Notes: generated by a model from the sequence alone, not told the origin. A stretch of DNA of 25,029 bases from Prevotellaceae bacterium UBA4361 (GCA_002393575.1 DGSN01000070.1:1-25029), one strand, 5' to 3'; positions 15,873 to 23,254 are shown, counted from the stretch's first letter. Translations and numbers: made by a program.

Positions 15873-16175
15873 ATGACTTTGGATATTAAAGAACACGAAG
15901 GAGGAATGACAGCCGTATTCAGCGGTCGTTTGGATACTCCCTCCGCTATTAAAATACAAAGCGAAATCACCCCCCTTCTGAACAATGCGGACAAGGAAAT
16001 CATCCTGGACTGTGAAAAACTGGAATACATCAGTAGTTCAGGTCTTCGCTTATTTCTTGCCATCCGCAAGGAAGTTTCTACCAAGGGTGGAAAGGTGATA
16101 GTCGAGCATATCAATGACGACATCAAAAAGGTGTTTATGATGACTGGTTTCATCCAATTGTTTGAAGTGCGTTAA
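15873..16175 (+). CDS. STAS-domain anti-sigma-factor antagonist-like protein
   Basis: 100-residue single STAS domain, full length for the SpoIIAA/RsbV family: FSGRLDTPSA (about 16-25), central strand KEIILDCEKLEYIS, then the phospho-acceptor loop SSSGLRLF (Ser54-Ser56, Gly57) and the helix IKKVFMMTGF. The acceptor Ser immediately precedes Gly, by analogy with SpoIIAA. The ATG at 15873 was preferred over an upstream in-frame ATG inside the previous gene because the protein then begins at the first STAS strand. It follows the lipoprotein by 13 nt and ends 35 nt before a strong terminator. The likely enzymes acting on it are the kinase and phosphatase domains of the 9088-11496 product. The downstream binding partner is unknown. 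Confidence 0.88.
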   Translation: MTLDIKEHEGGMTAVFSGRLDTPSAIKIQSEITPLLNNADKEIILDCEKLEYISSSGLRLFLAIRKEVSTKGGKVIVEHINDDIKKVFMMTGFIQLFEVR

Positions 16176-16210
16176 TAGATTCTATCACCTTATTATATAT
16201 TATTGAGAGA

Positions 16211-16242
16211 CCAACTGAACAAGCAGTTGGTTTCTTTTTTTT
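16211..16242 (+). terminator. Intrinsic terminator of lipoprotein-STAS operon
   Basis: Perfect 7-bp stem CCAACTG-aacaag-CAGTTGG followed at once by TTTCTTTTTTTT. A textbook intrinsic terminator, 35 nt after the STAS stop. Confidence 0.9.
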
Positions 16243-16406
16243 GACGAATACGTATGCTCTTGAAATCATAAGATTCAAATTGCCTTTTTCTCGTTTTATG
16301 CCAAATAACACATTGTGTTCGTACACACGCGTTGATATTTATCAATAAAACGCGGTATTTTTTAAAAAAGTGTTGAAGAGATAACGCTTAAAAGCAGAAA
16401 CTGACG

Positions 16407-16414
16407 TAACTTTG
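16407..16414 (+). promoter_or_regulatory. Putative -7 box of small transcript
   Basis: TAACTTTG is an exact TAnnTTTG match and is followed by CAG, as in other boxes here. No clear -33 element. Upstream lies TTGAT-attt-ATCAA (16332-16345), a possible operator within a wider GCGTT...AACGC inverted repeat. The stretch 16243-16400 otherwise shows no gene. Confidence 0.45.
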
Positions 16415-16420
16415 CAGTGT

Positions 16421-16578
16421 CAAAAGGGAAATGTTAGAAAAAGACATGAACCAAGACGTTTTAAAGCAGAAGTTAGTTAATATTAGTTAGGTGATATTTT
16501 TATACAATTAGGTGTTATTTAGTTAGAACAGTATGATGATGAACCGCTCGCGAAGAGTCGTTCATCATTTCTTTTTTT
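16421..16578 (+). ncRNA. Candidate small RNA or regulatory leader
   Basis: A segment of about 155 nt bounded by a TAnnTTTG box (16407-16414) and an intrinsic terminator (16536-16578), lying between the STAS operon terminator and the CobW promoter, so it looks like an independent transcription unit. It contains a possible 19-codon reading frame (16431-16490, MLEKDMNQDVLKQKLVNIS) and a direct repeat of TTAGGTG at 16487 and 16508. It matches no RNA family I know. It could be an sRNA, a short peptide gene, or a terminated leader for the CobW gene. Confidence 0.4.
16536..16578 (+). terminator. Intrinsic terminator of small transcript
   Basis: The stem ATGATGAAC / GTTCATCAT (16536-16544 with 16560-16568) continues into an inner CTC/GAG pair closed by a GCGAA loop. 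A T-rich run TTTCTTTTTTT follows. Confidence 0.75.
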
Positions 16579-16609
16579 ATTTAGCTTCACTATTTTCGTT
16601 TTTTTGCAC

Positions 16610-16617
16610 TATCTTTG
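16610..16617 (+). promoter_or_regulatory. Putative -7 box of CobW-family gene
   Basis: TATCTTTG, an exact TAnnTTTG match, 68 nt before the ATG at 16685. It rules out the longer reading frame that would begin at a TTG at 16604, upstream of the expected transcription start. The -33 element is weak. Confidence 0.55.
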
Positions 16618-16684
16618 CAGAAAATTTCGAACAGAGGCAAGACAACTCCTCGCAGAAAAGGAAAAAAGATTGAAAAGAAAAATC

Positions 16685-17971
16685 ATGAAACAAGACATCA
16701 CTCCCGTTCTGCTACTCACAGGCTACCTGGGTAGCGGAAAAACAACATTGGTAAACCATATCCTTACAAACGAGCGAAATATCAAGTTCGCTGTCATTGT
16801 CAACGACATTGGTGAGGTGAACATTGATGCCGACCTCATTCAGAAAGGCGGTATCGTGGGACAGAAGGACGACAGCTTAGTAGCATTGCAAAATGGTTGC
16901 ATCTGCTGCACACTGAAAATGGACCTCGTGGAGCAAATCAACGACATCCTGAAAATGGGACGCTTCGACTATATTGTAATTGAAGCAAGCGGTATCTGTG
17001 AACCAGAACCTATCGCTCAGACCATCTGCTCCATCCCAACTCTTGGTCCACAATACACCCAGCATGGACTGGCACGTCTCGACTGCATCACTACTGTGGT
17101 GGATGCATTACGTTTGCAGAGCGAATTTGCTTGTGGTGATGACCTTACCCGCAAACACATTGACGAAGAAGACATAGAGAACCTGATTATCCAACAAATT
17201 GAATTCTGCAACATCATTCTTCTGAACAAAGCATCAGAAGTGTCACCTAAGGAACTTGGACGCATTCGCGAAATTCTGCACGTACTGCAACCAAAAGCAA
17301 CCATCATTGATTGCGACTATTGCAATGTGGAGTTGGACGCTCTGCTCAATACCAATTTATTTGATTTCGAGCGTGTTGCCACCTCAGCTACATGGGTGAG
17401 CGAATTGGAACGAGAAATGAACGAGGATGAAGACGAAGAAGAGGAACATCACCACCATCATGAACATGATGATGATGACGATGAAGATGAAGAAGAGGAA
17501 CATCATCACCACGATGAACATGATGACGACGATGAAGAGGAAGAGGAACATCACCACCATCATCATCACCACCATCACCACCACGACGAAGGTGAAGCAG
17601 AGGAATATGGAATTGGGACTTTCGTCTATTATCGACGTCAACCTTTAGACATCAACGAATTCGACCAGTTTGTGGCAAAATGGCCAAAGAGCGTGATTCG
17701 TGCCAAAGGCATTTGCTATTTCTCTCATCAGCGCGACATGAGTTTCATCTTTGAGCAAGCAGGTGTGCAGAAAAAAATCAGTGAAGCTGGACTCTGGTGG
17801 GCAACGGCTCCTGAAGAGGAACTGCGAGCAATGGTTGAGCGCAACCCAATCATCATGCGCGATTGGGATGAGAAATACGGTGACCGCATGGTGAAACTCG
17901 TATTCATCGGCCAAAAGATGGACCAGGAAAAAATCACAAAAGACCTCGATGCTTGTCTTGTTAAGGATTAA
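16685..17971 (+). CDS. CobW/COG0523 G3E GTPase metallochaperone with His/Asp/Glu-rich tract
   Basis: 428 residues. Walker A GYLGSGKTT (13-21), the family metal-binding CxCC motif CICC (72-75), EASG (100-103) and a C-terminal CobW_C domain (about 308-428, beginning GTFVYYRRQPLD). The usual NKxD guanine-specificity motif reads NKAS (181-184), lacking the Asp. A metal-binding tract at about 247-305 alternates acidic blocks with 5, 4 and finally 12 consecutive His. COG0523 proteins deliver Zn, Co or Ni to client enzymes in a GTP-dependent way; His-rich versions are commonly zinc-linked. No metal enzyme or cobalamin gene is adjacent, so the client is unknown. The ATG at 16685 was chosen because it follows the promoter box and lies 10 codons before the P-loop strand. 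Confidence 0.88.
   Translation: MKQDITPVLLLTGYLGSGKTTLVNHILTNERNIKFAVIVNDIGEVNIDADLIQKGGIVGQKDDSLVALQNGCICCTLKMDLVEQINDILKMGRFDYIVIEASGICEPEPIAQTICSIPTLGPQYTQHGLARLDCITTVVDALRLQSEFACGDDLTRKHIDEEDIENLIIQQIEFCNIILLNKASEVSPKELGRIREILHVLQPKATIIDCDYCNVELDALLNTNLFDFERVATSATWVSELEREMNEDEDEEEEHHHHHEHDDDDDEDEEEEHHHHDEHDDDDEEEEEHHHHHHHHHHHHDEGEAEEYGIGTFVYYRRQPLDINEFDQFVAKWPKSVIRAKGICYFSHQRDMSFIFEQAGVQKKISEAGLWWATAPEEELRAMVERNPIIMRDWDEKYGDRMVKLVFIGQKMDQEKITKDLDACLVKD
17427..17590 (+). repeat. Imperfect coding tandem repeat (acidic/His units)
   Basis: About three imperfect units encoding EEEEHHHH + EHDDDD + (E/D)n, each roughly 50-55 nt, made only of GAA/GAG/GAT/GAC/CAT/CAC codons. Likely to vary in length between strains by slippage. 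Confidence 0.8.
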
Positions 17972-18027
17972 AAGGGGTATTTGAAACCGCAGACAATTCA
18001 AGCGTTACGGATAATTTTCTATTTGAC

Positions 18028-18090
18028 AACCACAGATGACACGGATGAACACAGATAAAAAAATCTGTAGAATCTGTGTCATCTGTGGTT
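18028..18090. repeat. CACAGATG-type hairpin 1
   Basis: Left arm AACCACAGATGACAC... (18028-18056) and right arm ...GTGTCATCTGTGGTT (18063-18090) form a long stem between the convergent CobW and patatin genes. Probable bidirectional terminator and member of a dispersed family. Confidence 0.75.
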
Positions 18091-18109
18091 CACTTTTAAT
18101 TAATCTTAC

Positions 18110-18173
18110 AACCACAGATGGCACAGATGATCACAGATGAAAAACATCTGTAGAATCTGTGCCATCTGTGGTT
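18110..18173. repeat. CACAGATG-type hairpin 2
   Basis: Left arm AACCACAGATGGCAC... (18110-18139), right arm ...GTGCCATCTGTGGTT (18145-18173). A tandem second copy differing from hairpin 1 by a paired A-T to G-C change in the stem. It ends 4 nt before the patatin stop. Confidence 0.75.
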
Positions 18174-18176
18174 TGT

Positions 18177-19073
18177 TTATTGATTTAGGAACATCTTAAC
18201 TTCATCGATGTGCTGTAAGGCGGTTTGTCGTCCCAACTCATATACAAGTCTCATTTGTTCGGGATCGTGACAGATGTGCCCAATGGGAAGCGCTTCAGAA
18301 GGACGGATAACGTATGCAAGTCCTTTCCGTTCTTGTTCTTTCACGTATGCGAGTTGGGAATTATACATTTCATGGCGGTGAGCAACGGCATCGATGAATC
18401 GTGGATATTTGCGAAGCTGCAAGCGCATCAATGATGTGAAACGATTTTTCTTTTTCTCATAGCCATCTGGACGTGTGAGAATGACAACATTCTTCTGATA
18501 CCCAATGCTTTGGAAGTATTGCAAGGGAATACTATCAGCAATTCCACCGTCCAACAAGTGATAGTCTTCGAGTTTCACAACCTTTGAGCAGAGAGGCATG
18601 GATGCAGAAGCACGAATCCAATCAAAGGTAACGTCGTTGGCTTCAGGCAATAATTGATAAACAGCTTTCCCTGTCACCACATCGGTGCAAACACAATAAA
18701 ACTCAATAGGACTCTTATTGTAAGTTTCCACATCGAAAACGTCGAGATGCTTGGGCATTTCGTGATATGCGAAATCTGCTCCAAAGAGGTCACCCGTGAA
18801 GATGAGAGAACGCAAAGAACACATCCGCCAGTCGTGAGCAAAGCGCATGTTGTAGCGCAAGGCACGTCCTGGCTGATGGCTCTTGATGTTGCAACCAAAG
18901 GCAGCACCAGCACTCACACCTATCACTCCGTCGAAGGCAATGCCATAGTTCTCAAAAACATCCGTTATGCCACAGGTGAAAAGTCCACGCATAGCACCAC
19001 CTTCCAAGACGAGTCCAACCTTCCCTACACCAAGTTGAGAAGAAGTTTTTGTATCACTGTTCATATTCTTCAT
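18177..19073 (-). CDS. Patatin-like phospholipase (YjjU-type)
   Basis: 298-residue cytoplasmic patatin-family hydrolase. Oxyanion-hole motif GGAMRG (25-30), nucleophile elbow GVSAG (Ser54 in 52-56) and catalytic DGG (Asp175-Gly177) give the Ser-Asp dyad of bacterial patatins. There is no signal peptide or membrane segment. Length and the LVLEGGAMRG opening fit the bacterial YjjU-like branch, for which a defined substrate is rarely known; lipid acyl hydrolase activity is expected. Its ATG overlaps the stop of the ogt-type gene by 4 nt, so it is the last gene of a three-gene operon. Met4 (19064) is an alternative start. Confidence 0.87.
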   Translation of the reverse strand: MKNMNSDTKTSSQLGVGKVGLVLEGGAMRGLFTCGITDVFENYGIAFDGVIGVSAGAAFGCNIKSHQPGRALRYNMRFAHDWRMCSLRSLIFTGDLFGADFAYHEMPKHLDVFDVETYNKSPIEFYCVCTDVVTGKAVYQLLPEANDVTFDWIRASASMPLCSKVVKLEDYHLLDGGIADSIPLQYFQSIGYQKNVVILTRPDGYEKKKNRFTSLMRLQLRKYPRFIDAVAHRHEMYNSQLAYVKEQERKGLAYVIRPSEALPIGHICHDPEQMRLVYELGRQTALQHIDEVKMFLNQ

Positions 19074-19591
19074 TGAGCACGCTCCACTTTAACCCTGTCC
19101 TTTGTACTTCTCTCCAATTGAAGAAGAAAACGCTTTCGCTCCAATCCTGCTGCAAACCCCGTCAGCTTACCATTGGCACCAATCACACGGTGACAGGGAA
19201 CAATGATGCTGATAGGATTCCGTCCCACAGCCATACCCACGGCACGCGAGGATTTAACTGACATGCCCATGCTCTTGGCAATGGCACTATATGTGGTAGT
19301 CGTTCCGAAAGGAATATGCAAAAGCTGAGTCCATACCGCCACTTGAAAATCCGTTCCTATCAATCGGACAGGAATAGAAAACGATGGTTGACGGCCTGAG
19401 AAATACACATCCATCCATCGTTTCGCGTCTGCAAACAATGGCAAATCGTGTTGCTCATTCCAAATGGGTTTCGCACCGAAATGCTTCTGTCCTTCCATCC
19501 ACAGCCCCGTCAACCGCTCCCCATCGCTTGCCAATGTGAGTAATCCCAATGGAGAATCAACCGTTGTGATCAGCATCTTCTCACTCCACAT
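19070..19591 (-). CDS. ogt: Methylated-DNA--protein-cysteine methyltransferase (Ogt-type)
   Basis: 173 residues. The suicide-repair motif VPCHRVI is intact with acceptor Cys133, followed by GKLTGFAAGLERKRFLL, and preceded by the helix-turn-helix region FGTTTTYSAIAKSMG (94-108) that reads DNA. The N-terminal part (TVDSPLGLLTLASDG) is the usual short Ogt fold, with no AraC-type Ada domain. It removes O6-methylguanine and O4-methylthymine lesions by moving the alkyl group to Cys133. The gene overlaps the nitroreductase end by 11 nt if the first ATG is used; Met6 at 19576 would avoid the overlap and is equally likely. It is in an operon with the patatin gene downstream. Confidence 0.92.
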   Translation of the reverse strand: MWSEKMLITTVDSPLGLLTLASDGERLTGLWMEGQKHFGAKPIWNEQHDLPLFADAKRWMDVYFSGRQPSFSIPVRLIGTDFQVAVWTQLLHIPFGTTTTYSAIAKSMGMSVKSSRAVGMAVGRNPISIIVPCHRVIGANGKLTGFAAGLERKRFLLQLERSTKDRVKVERAQ

Positions 19592-20216
19592 ACTTCACCT
19601 TTTCCCCATCACGAGGTTTTGCTTCTGGAGATTCATCGGGATAGCCAAAGCCAATGGCATAGACCAGACGATAACCATCCGGGAAGCCAAGTTTCTTCAC
19701 AAAAGCCTTGCCTCTTTCATCGCTATTGAGAAAACGAACAGGACCACCCAAGAAACAAGAACCAATGCCCATAGACCATGCAGCCAGCACCATATTCTCC
19801 CCCAAGATACCTGCATCCAGTTCACCTCTACCCTCTGGCACCGCTACGAACACAACTGAAGGAGCATTACGAAACATGTTACGGAAACCGTTACCTGTCA
19901 TTCGTTTTCTCTGCTCCTCATTCATGCCACTCATCTGCGCTTCGGTAATATCTTTCAGCATCTGCTGATTATCCACCACACGCACTTCCCAAGGCTGTGC
20001 GTTCATTCCGCTTGGGGCATTAATACCACATTTGAGAATCATGTCCATTTGGTCGCGGCGAACAGGCGCGTCCTTGTACTTTCTCACGGAACGTCGAGAG
20101 AGAATCGTGTGAACCACTGCTGCACTATCGATAGAATGTGCACTCAACTTCTGTGCAGAAACATGTTGTGTGCCAATAGCACTCAACAAAGTAAACAAAA
20201 TAGCAATTTTCTTCAT
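19581..20216 (-). CDS. Exported nitroreductase-family protein
   Basis: 211 residues. The FMN-dependent nitroreductase fold is evident from SRRSVRKYKDAPV (41-53), APSGMNAQPWEVRVV (67-81), the central helix GENMVLAAWSMGIGSCFLG and GFPDGYRLVYAIGFGYPDE near the end. Unlike typical cytoplasmic members it starts with a Sec signal peptide (MKKIAILFTLLSAIGTQHVSA, likely cut before QK), so it would act in the periplasm, where FMN loading is not straightforward. It could be a Tat-independent exported flavoprotein or an annotated-start variant, but the hydrophobic N terminus is strong and no internal Met gives a complete fold. It is first in the operon nitroreductase-ogt-patatin. Physiological substrate unknown. 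Confidence 0.85.
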   Translation of the reverse strand: MKKIAILFTLLSAIGTQHVSAQKLSAHSIDSAAVVHTILSRRSVRKYKDAPVRRDQMDMILKCGINAPSGMNAQPWEVRVVDNQQMLKDITEAQMSGMNEEQRKRMTGNGFRNMFRNAPSVVFVAVPEGRGELDAGILGENMVLAAWSMGIGSCFLGGPVRFLNSDERGKAFVKKLGFPDGYRLVYAIGFGYPDESPEAKPRDGEKVKYVE

Positions 20217-20264
20217 TTCTTCTATTATTAGGTAATCGTTAATAAATAAGTTAGTACGATTTTA

Positions 20265-20408
20265 AACCACGAATTACTCGAATTAAACGAATTATTTAAG
20301 AATTATATAATCAAATTACGCGAACAAAAAATGCTGGCATTTTTAAAATTAGAGAAATTCGATAAAATTAAATACTAAAAATTCGTTTAATTCGTGCAAT
20401 TCGTGGTT
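20265..20408. repeat. CACGAATT-type 29-nt inverted repeat with 86-nt A+T spacer
   Basis: Left arm 20265-20293 (AACCACGAATTACTCGAATT...) and right arm 20380-20408 (...TTCGTGCAATTCGTGGTT) match at 27 of 29 positions as reverse complements. The spacer is A+T-rich with no gene. It looks like a hairpin-ended repeat or MITE-like unit. The rest of 20217-20575 holds no recognisable gene or exact promoter box. Confidence 0.75.
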
Positions 20409-20530
20409 GAGAATAATCCCAAGTTATTTTTTATCGTCATTAGAGGCTGTTATCTTAAGTGAAAATAAATAGCTAAAAGCTTTTGTAACATAATAATCTA
20501 CGATGTACCTTGTTCTTTGTAGTTAATACA

Positions 20531-20560
20531 ATCCGTGTGCATCTGTGAAATCTGTGGTTT
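20531..20560. repeat. Solo half of CACAGATG-type repeat
   Basis: Reads ATCCGTGTGCATCTGTGAAA then TCTGTGGTTT, resembling one arm of the hairpins at 18028-18173 but without a partner arm. Preceded by TTGTTCTTTGTAG, which also resembles text at 23285-23301. Confidence 0.6.
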
Positions 20561-20575
20561 AATAAAAAATCACCA

Positions 20576-23164
20576 CTAATCCGCAGTAGGAAACAAGTAG
20601 AATTGGCGGTTCACATCAGGGTCGAGCATTAACTGGTCGAGAACAATGTGTTCATCGAGTGCTTTCACCACCACTTGGTGCTTTCCCACAGAAAGAATCA
20701 CCGTCATCGTTCGCACCGCCTGTCCACGCAGCACATTCTGCTTCCATCTTTCAGAGCGGTAAGGTTCCTTCAAGCTGAACACACGCTCATCGCCACCATC
20801 CACGGAAACCGAGAAACGGATGTCACCCTTGTCAAAAGGCTGCGTAGGAATCAAGGCAATGCGAAGAGCATATTCACCATCTGTTTCCACATTGAAGCCA
20901 TAGCTCACCCATTCATCCTTTGGCAGAGGCACAGCATTCAGCGAGTGTCCCAGCAGCTGCACAGGAGCAAGTTCAGCTATCGACTCATCGTATTGGTCGG
21001 CATTCTTGGCAATCGCACCATCCAGACGGAGAGGATGCACAGTGCGTTTCTGACGAGCATGGAACTGAACCAATTCCTCAACACGCTTGTCCGACAGCGT
21101 GTCAGGCAAAGACGGAGCTTGGAACACAAGCAGGTTGCGAGGGTGAGACATCATCAGATGATGCCACTTGCCATGATTCATTTCGTCGTAACGCTTATCA
21201 TTCTGCAAAATGCGAGCATACGCATCCTGACTGAGTGCTTCAGCCATATAAATGGCGCGCTTGAAAGAATCAGCACGAGCGTAAGTTGAGCGTGGAGTGC
21301 GAACCCTGTCCATAGTTTCTTGTTCTTTCAACTGCCTTGCCCGTTGAGCCTCCAAATGCTTTCGAGCCATCATCGCAGCCCCTTCCACTCGATATTGAAT
21401 CGCACCGAAATAAGCATCCTGTTGCGAAGGACTCATCATCTCACCAATGCGATTCACCTCTTGCAGCAATGCATCATACCGTTCAAGATACCTGTCCGCT
21501 TCACTGCCAAAGGCAGAAAAACTGAACTCCGAGTCCTGCACAGGCGACATGCCTCGTTCATATTTCCTCTTATCAAGCTCCACTTGGTTCCAGCCCATGA
21601 ACTCAGGTTTGCGCATGGCGGTGAGCCGATAGAATTCCCTCATCACAGGCAGGAGCGCATCACCAGCCTCCTTGCCAAACTCACGACACAACCACCCGTG
21701 CAGATGGTCTTGCAGAAGAGAAGGAGCAAAAGCAGGATAATTCCAAGCCATGTCAAGGAACAATTCGAGGTCATAGCTCGCCACCTTCACATCGTGAACA
21801 TTCACAATCCATTGCCTCCTCGCTCCATGCCGATAAGCCTCACTCATCTCTTGGTAAATAAGACCAGGCTGGGTGGTAGTGAGCCAAAGATAATCATGAG
21901 GACGCCCCCAATAGCTCATGTGATAATACACACCCGAACCACCCTTGCGAGCCTGCTGTTCAGCATCAGGCAGACGTGTCAGATATCCATAATTGTCATC
22001 ACACCAAATCAAAGTCACATCATCTGGCACACGCAGCCCATTCTCATACACCTCCAGCACCTCCTTGTAAGGCACAAACACCTGAGGAACCCTTTCCACA
22101 TCAGCACTCACATACGTACCGAGCATCTCCCGCTGGTCGTCAATCACCTTCTGCAACCAATACGTTTGTTCTTCCAAGTTCTTCGGTCCCTCCATGTTGC
22201 CATCGTGGATGCCACGCATACCGATGGTATAGACATTCTCAAACTGCCTCACCTCCTTCAGCCTTGAAATCCAATAGTCCCGCACCTGTTCCCTGTTAGA
22301 GAGATAATTGAAACGGCCCCTGCCGTCAACATCCCACTCCGTCGTGTTGTTCCGCATCATAGGCTCGCAATGGCTCGTACCCACGATGATACCACAGCTG
22401 TCAGCAATCTCCTTGGCACCCTCCACCTGATAGAACGGCACTGTGCCCTCATGCATGGCAGGCCAAATCATGTTCGCACGAAGACGAAGGAGCAACTGGA
22501 AGATTTTCTTGTAAGTCTGAGCACCAATCCGCATCAGTCGCCTACCCTTCACAGCACCAGTCCTGTACTCCGACGGCTCAAACGTCCTGTGACTCCACAC
22601 CATCGTGCTCCAGTCCTCGTCGTTGATGAAAATGCCACGACGCTCCACCGACGGACACTGCAACGACGTGAAACCTTCCTCCACGCTCAGCCGTTCCTTT
22701 TTTGCTGGCAAATTGTCACCCCACCACACCCAGGGCGACACACCAGCCCATCGCGACAGTTCCAGCAGTGCGTAAGCAGTACCACGACCGTTGTTTCCGA
22801 TGGCATAAATTTTTCCAGTCCTCTCAGCCACACAGAAAGCATCCATACTTGCCATCAGCTTCTCAGTGTCAATCCCCAATTTGCGAAGTTTCTTCACCAC
22901 AGACTTCTTTGCCCTATCCAGTTGGAAGACAAGAACTCGCGCCTTGCCACTCGCCATTTGCTCAGCAGCAACTCCCGTTGACAGTTCCATGTCCGATACG
23001 AACATCTCAGTTGCCACCTTCACCACAGGAGCCACATCCGTCTGATAAGAATAGAAGACAGGATGAACACCATCAAACCATATCACATCCTTGGCAACAA
23101 CCTGCAAGGATTGGGACAAAAAGAAAACCAATGAAAACAGAGAAAAATACTTGGAAACCTTCAT
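20576..23164 (-). CDS. GH115 xylan alpha-1,2-glucuronidase
   Basis: 862 residues, usual length for GH115. Sec signal peptide 1-24 (ending VVA), no lipobox, so periplasmic or secreted. The N-terminal domain (25-170) is followed by a catalytic barrel (about 170-480) with family blocks RRGIFINDEDW (175-185), ANMIWPAMHEG (230-240), GTSHCEPM (262-269), IGMRGIHDG (314-322), WCDDNYGY (387-394) and YYHMSYWGRPHDYLW (413-427). A helical domain follows (about 490-680) and a C-terminal beta-sandwich (about 690-862). GH115 enzymes release (4-O-methyl-)glucuronic acid from glucuronoxylan, including internal residues. No SusC/SusD pair, xylanase or regulator is within the window, so it stands alone rather than in a visible polysaccharide utilisation locus. 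A possible promoter box is at 23370-23363. Confidence 0.93.
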   Translation of the reverse strand: MKVSKYFSLFSLVFFLSQSLQVVAKDVIWFDGVHPVFYSYQTDVAPVVKVATEMFVSDMELSTGVAAEQMASGKARVLVFQLDRAKKSVVKKLRKLGIDTEKLMASMDAFCVAERTGKIYAIGNNGRGTAYALLELSRWAGVSPWVWWGDNLPAKKERLSVEEGFTSLQCPSVERRGIFINDEDWSTMVWSHRTFEPSEYRTGAVKGRRLMRIGAQTYKKIFQLLLRLRANMIWPAMHEGTVPFYQVEGAKEIADSCGIIVGTSHCEPMMRNNTTEWDVDGRGRFNYLSNREQVRDYWISRLKEVRQFENVYTIGMRGIHDGNMEGPKNLEEQTYWLQKVIDDQREMLGTYVSADVERVPQVFVPYKEVLEVYENGLRVPDDVTLIWCDDNYGYLTRLPDAEQQARKGGSGVYYHMSYWGRPHDYLWLTTTQPGLIYQEMSEAYRHGARRQWIVNVHDVKVASYDLELFLDMAWNYPAFAPSLLQDHLHGWLCREFGKEAGDALLPVMREFYRLTAMRKPEFMGWNQVELDKRKYERGMSPVQDSEFSFSAFGSEADRYLERYDALLQEVNRIGEMMSPSQQDAYFGAIQYRVEGAAMMARKHLEAQRARQLKEQETMDRVRTPRSTYARADSFKRAIYMAEALSQDAYARILQNDKRYDEMNHGKWHHLMMSHPRNLLVFQAPSLPDTLSDKRVEELVQFHARQKRTVHPLRLDGAIAKNADQYDESIAELAPVQLLGHSLNAVPLPKDEWVSYGFNVETDGEYALRIALIPTQPFDKGDIRFSVSVDGGDERVFSLKEPYRSERWKQNVLRGQAVRTMTVILSVGKHQVVVKALDEHIVLDQLMLDPDVNRQFYLFPTAD

Positions 23165-23205
23165 GCTATGATTATTTCGATTATTTTATGAACGTGAAGC
23201 GCGAA

Positions 23206-23254
23206 GAGAAGTACAAAAAACAATCAGGGATTTAAAGGATTAAAGGGATTCTTT
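23206..23254. repeat. 49-nt direct repeat, copy A (GGATTTAAAGGATT family)
   Basis: Matches 23667-23715 at 47 of 49 positions. It consists of GAGAAGTAC followed by CAATCAGGGATTTAAAGG and GATTAAAGGGATTCTTT. Shorter relatives are at 23818-23851 and 24983-25012. It occupies the leader of the GH115 gene on the opposite strand. Confidence 0.85.

Noticed and set aside
16604..16684. 27-codon N-terminal extension of the CobW-family protein from a TTG start
   Set aside because: It would begin upstream of, and overlap, the TATCTTTG promoter box, and the extra residues are not part of the family fold. ATG at 16685 is preferred.
17427..17590. CRISPR-like or simple tandem repeat
   Set aside because: The repeat is in frame and encodes alternating acidic and His blocks with no unique spacers, so it is a coding metal-binding tract.
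18028..18173. Two-repeat CRISPR-like array
   Set aside because: The units are long hairpins with inverted arms and no spacer variety, and no cas gene is present.
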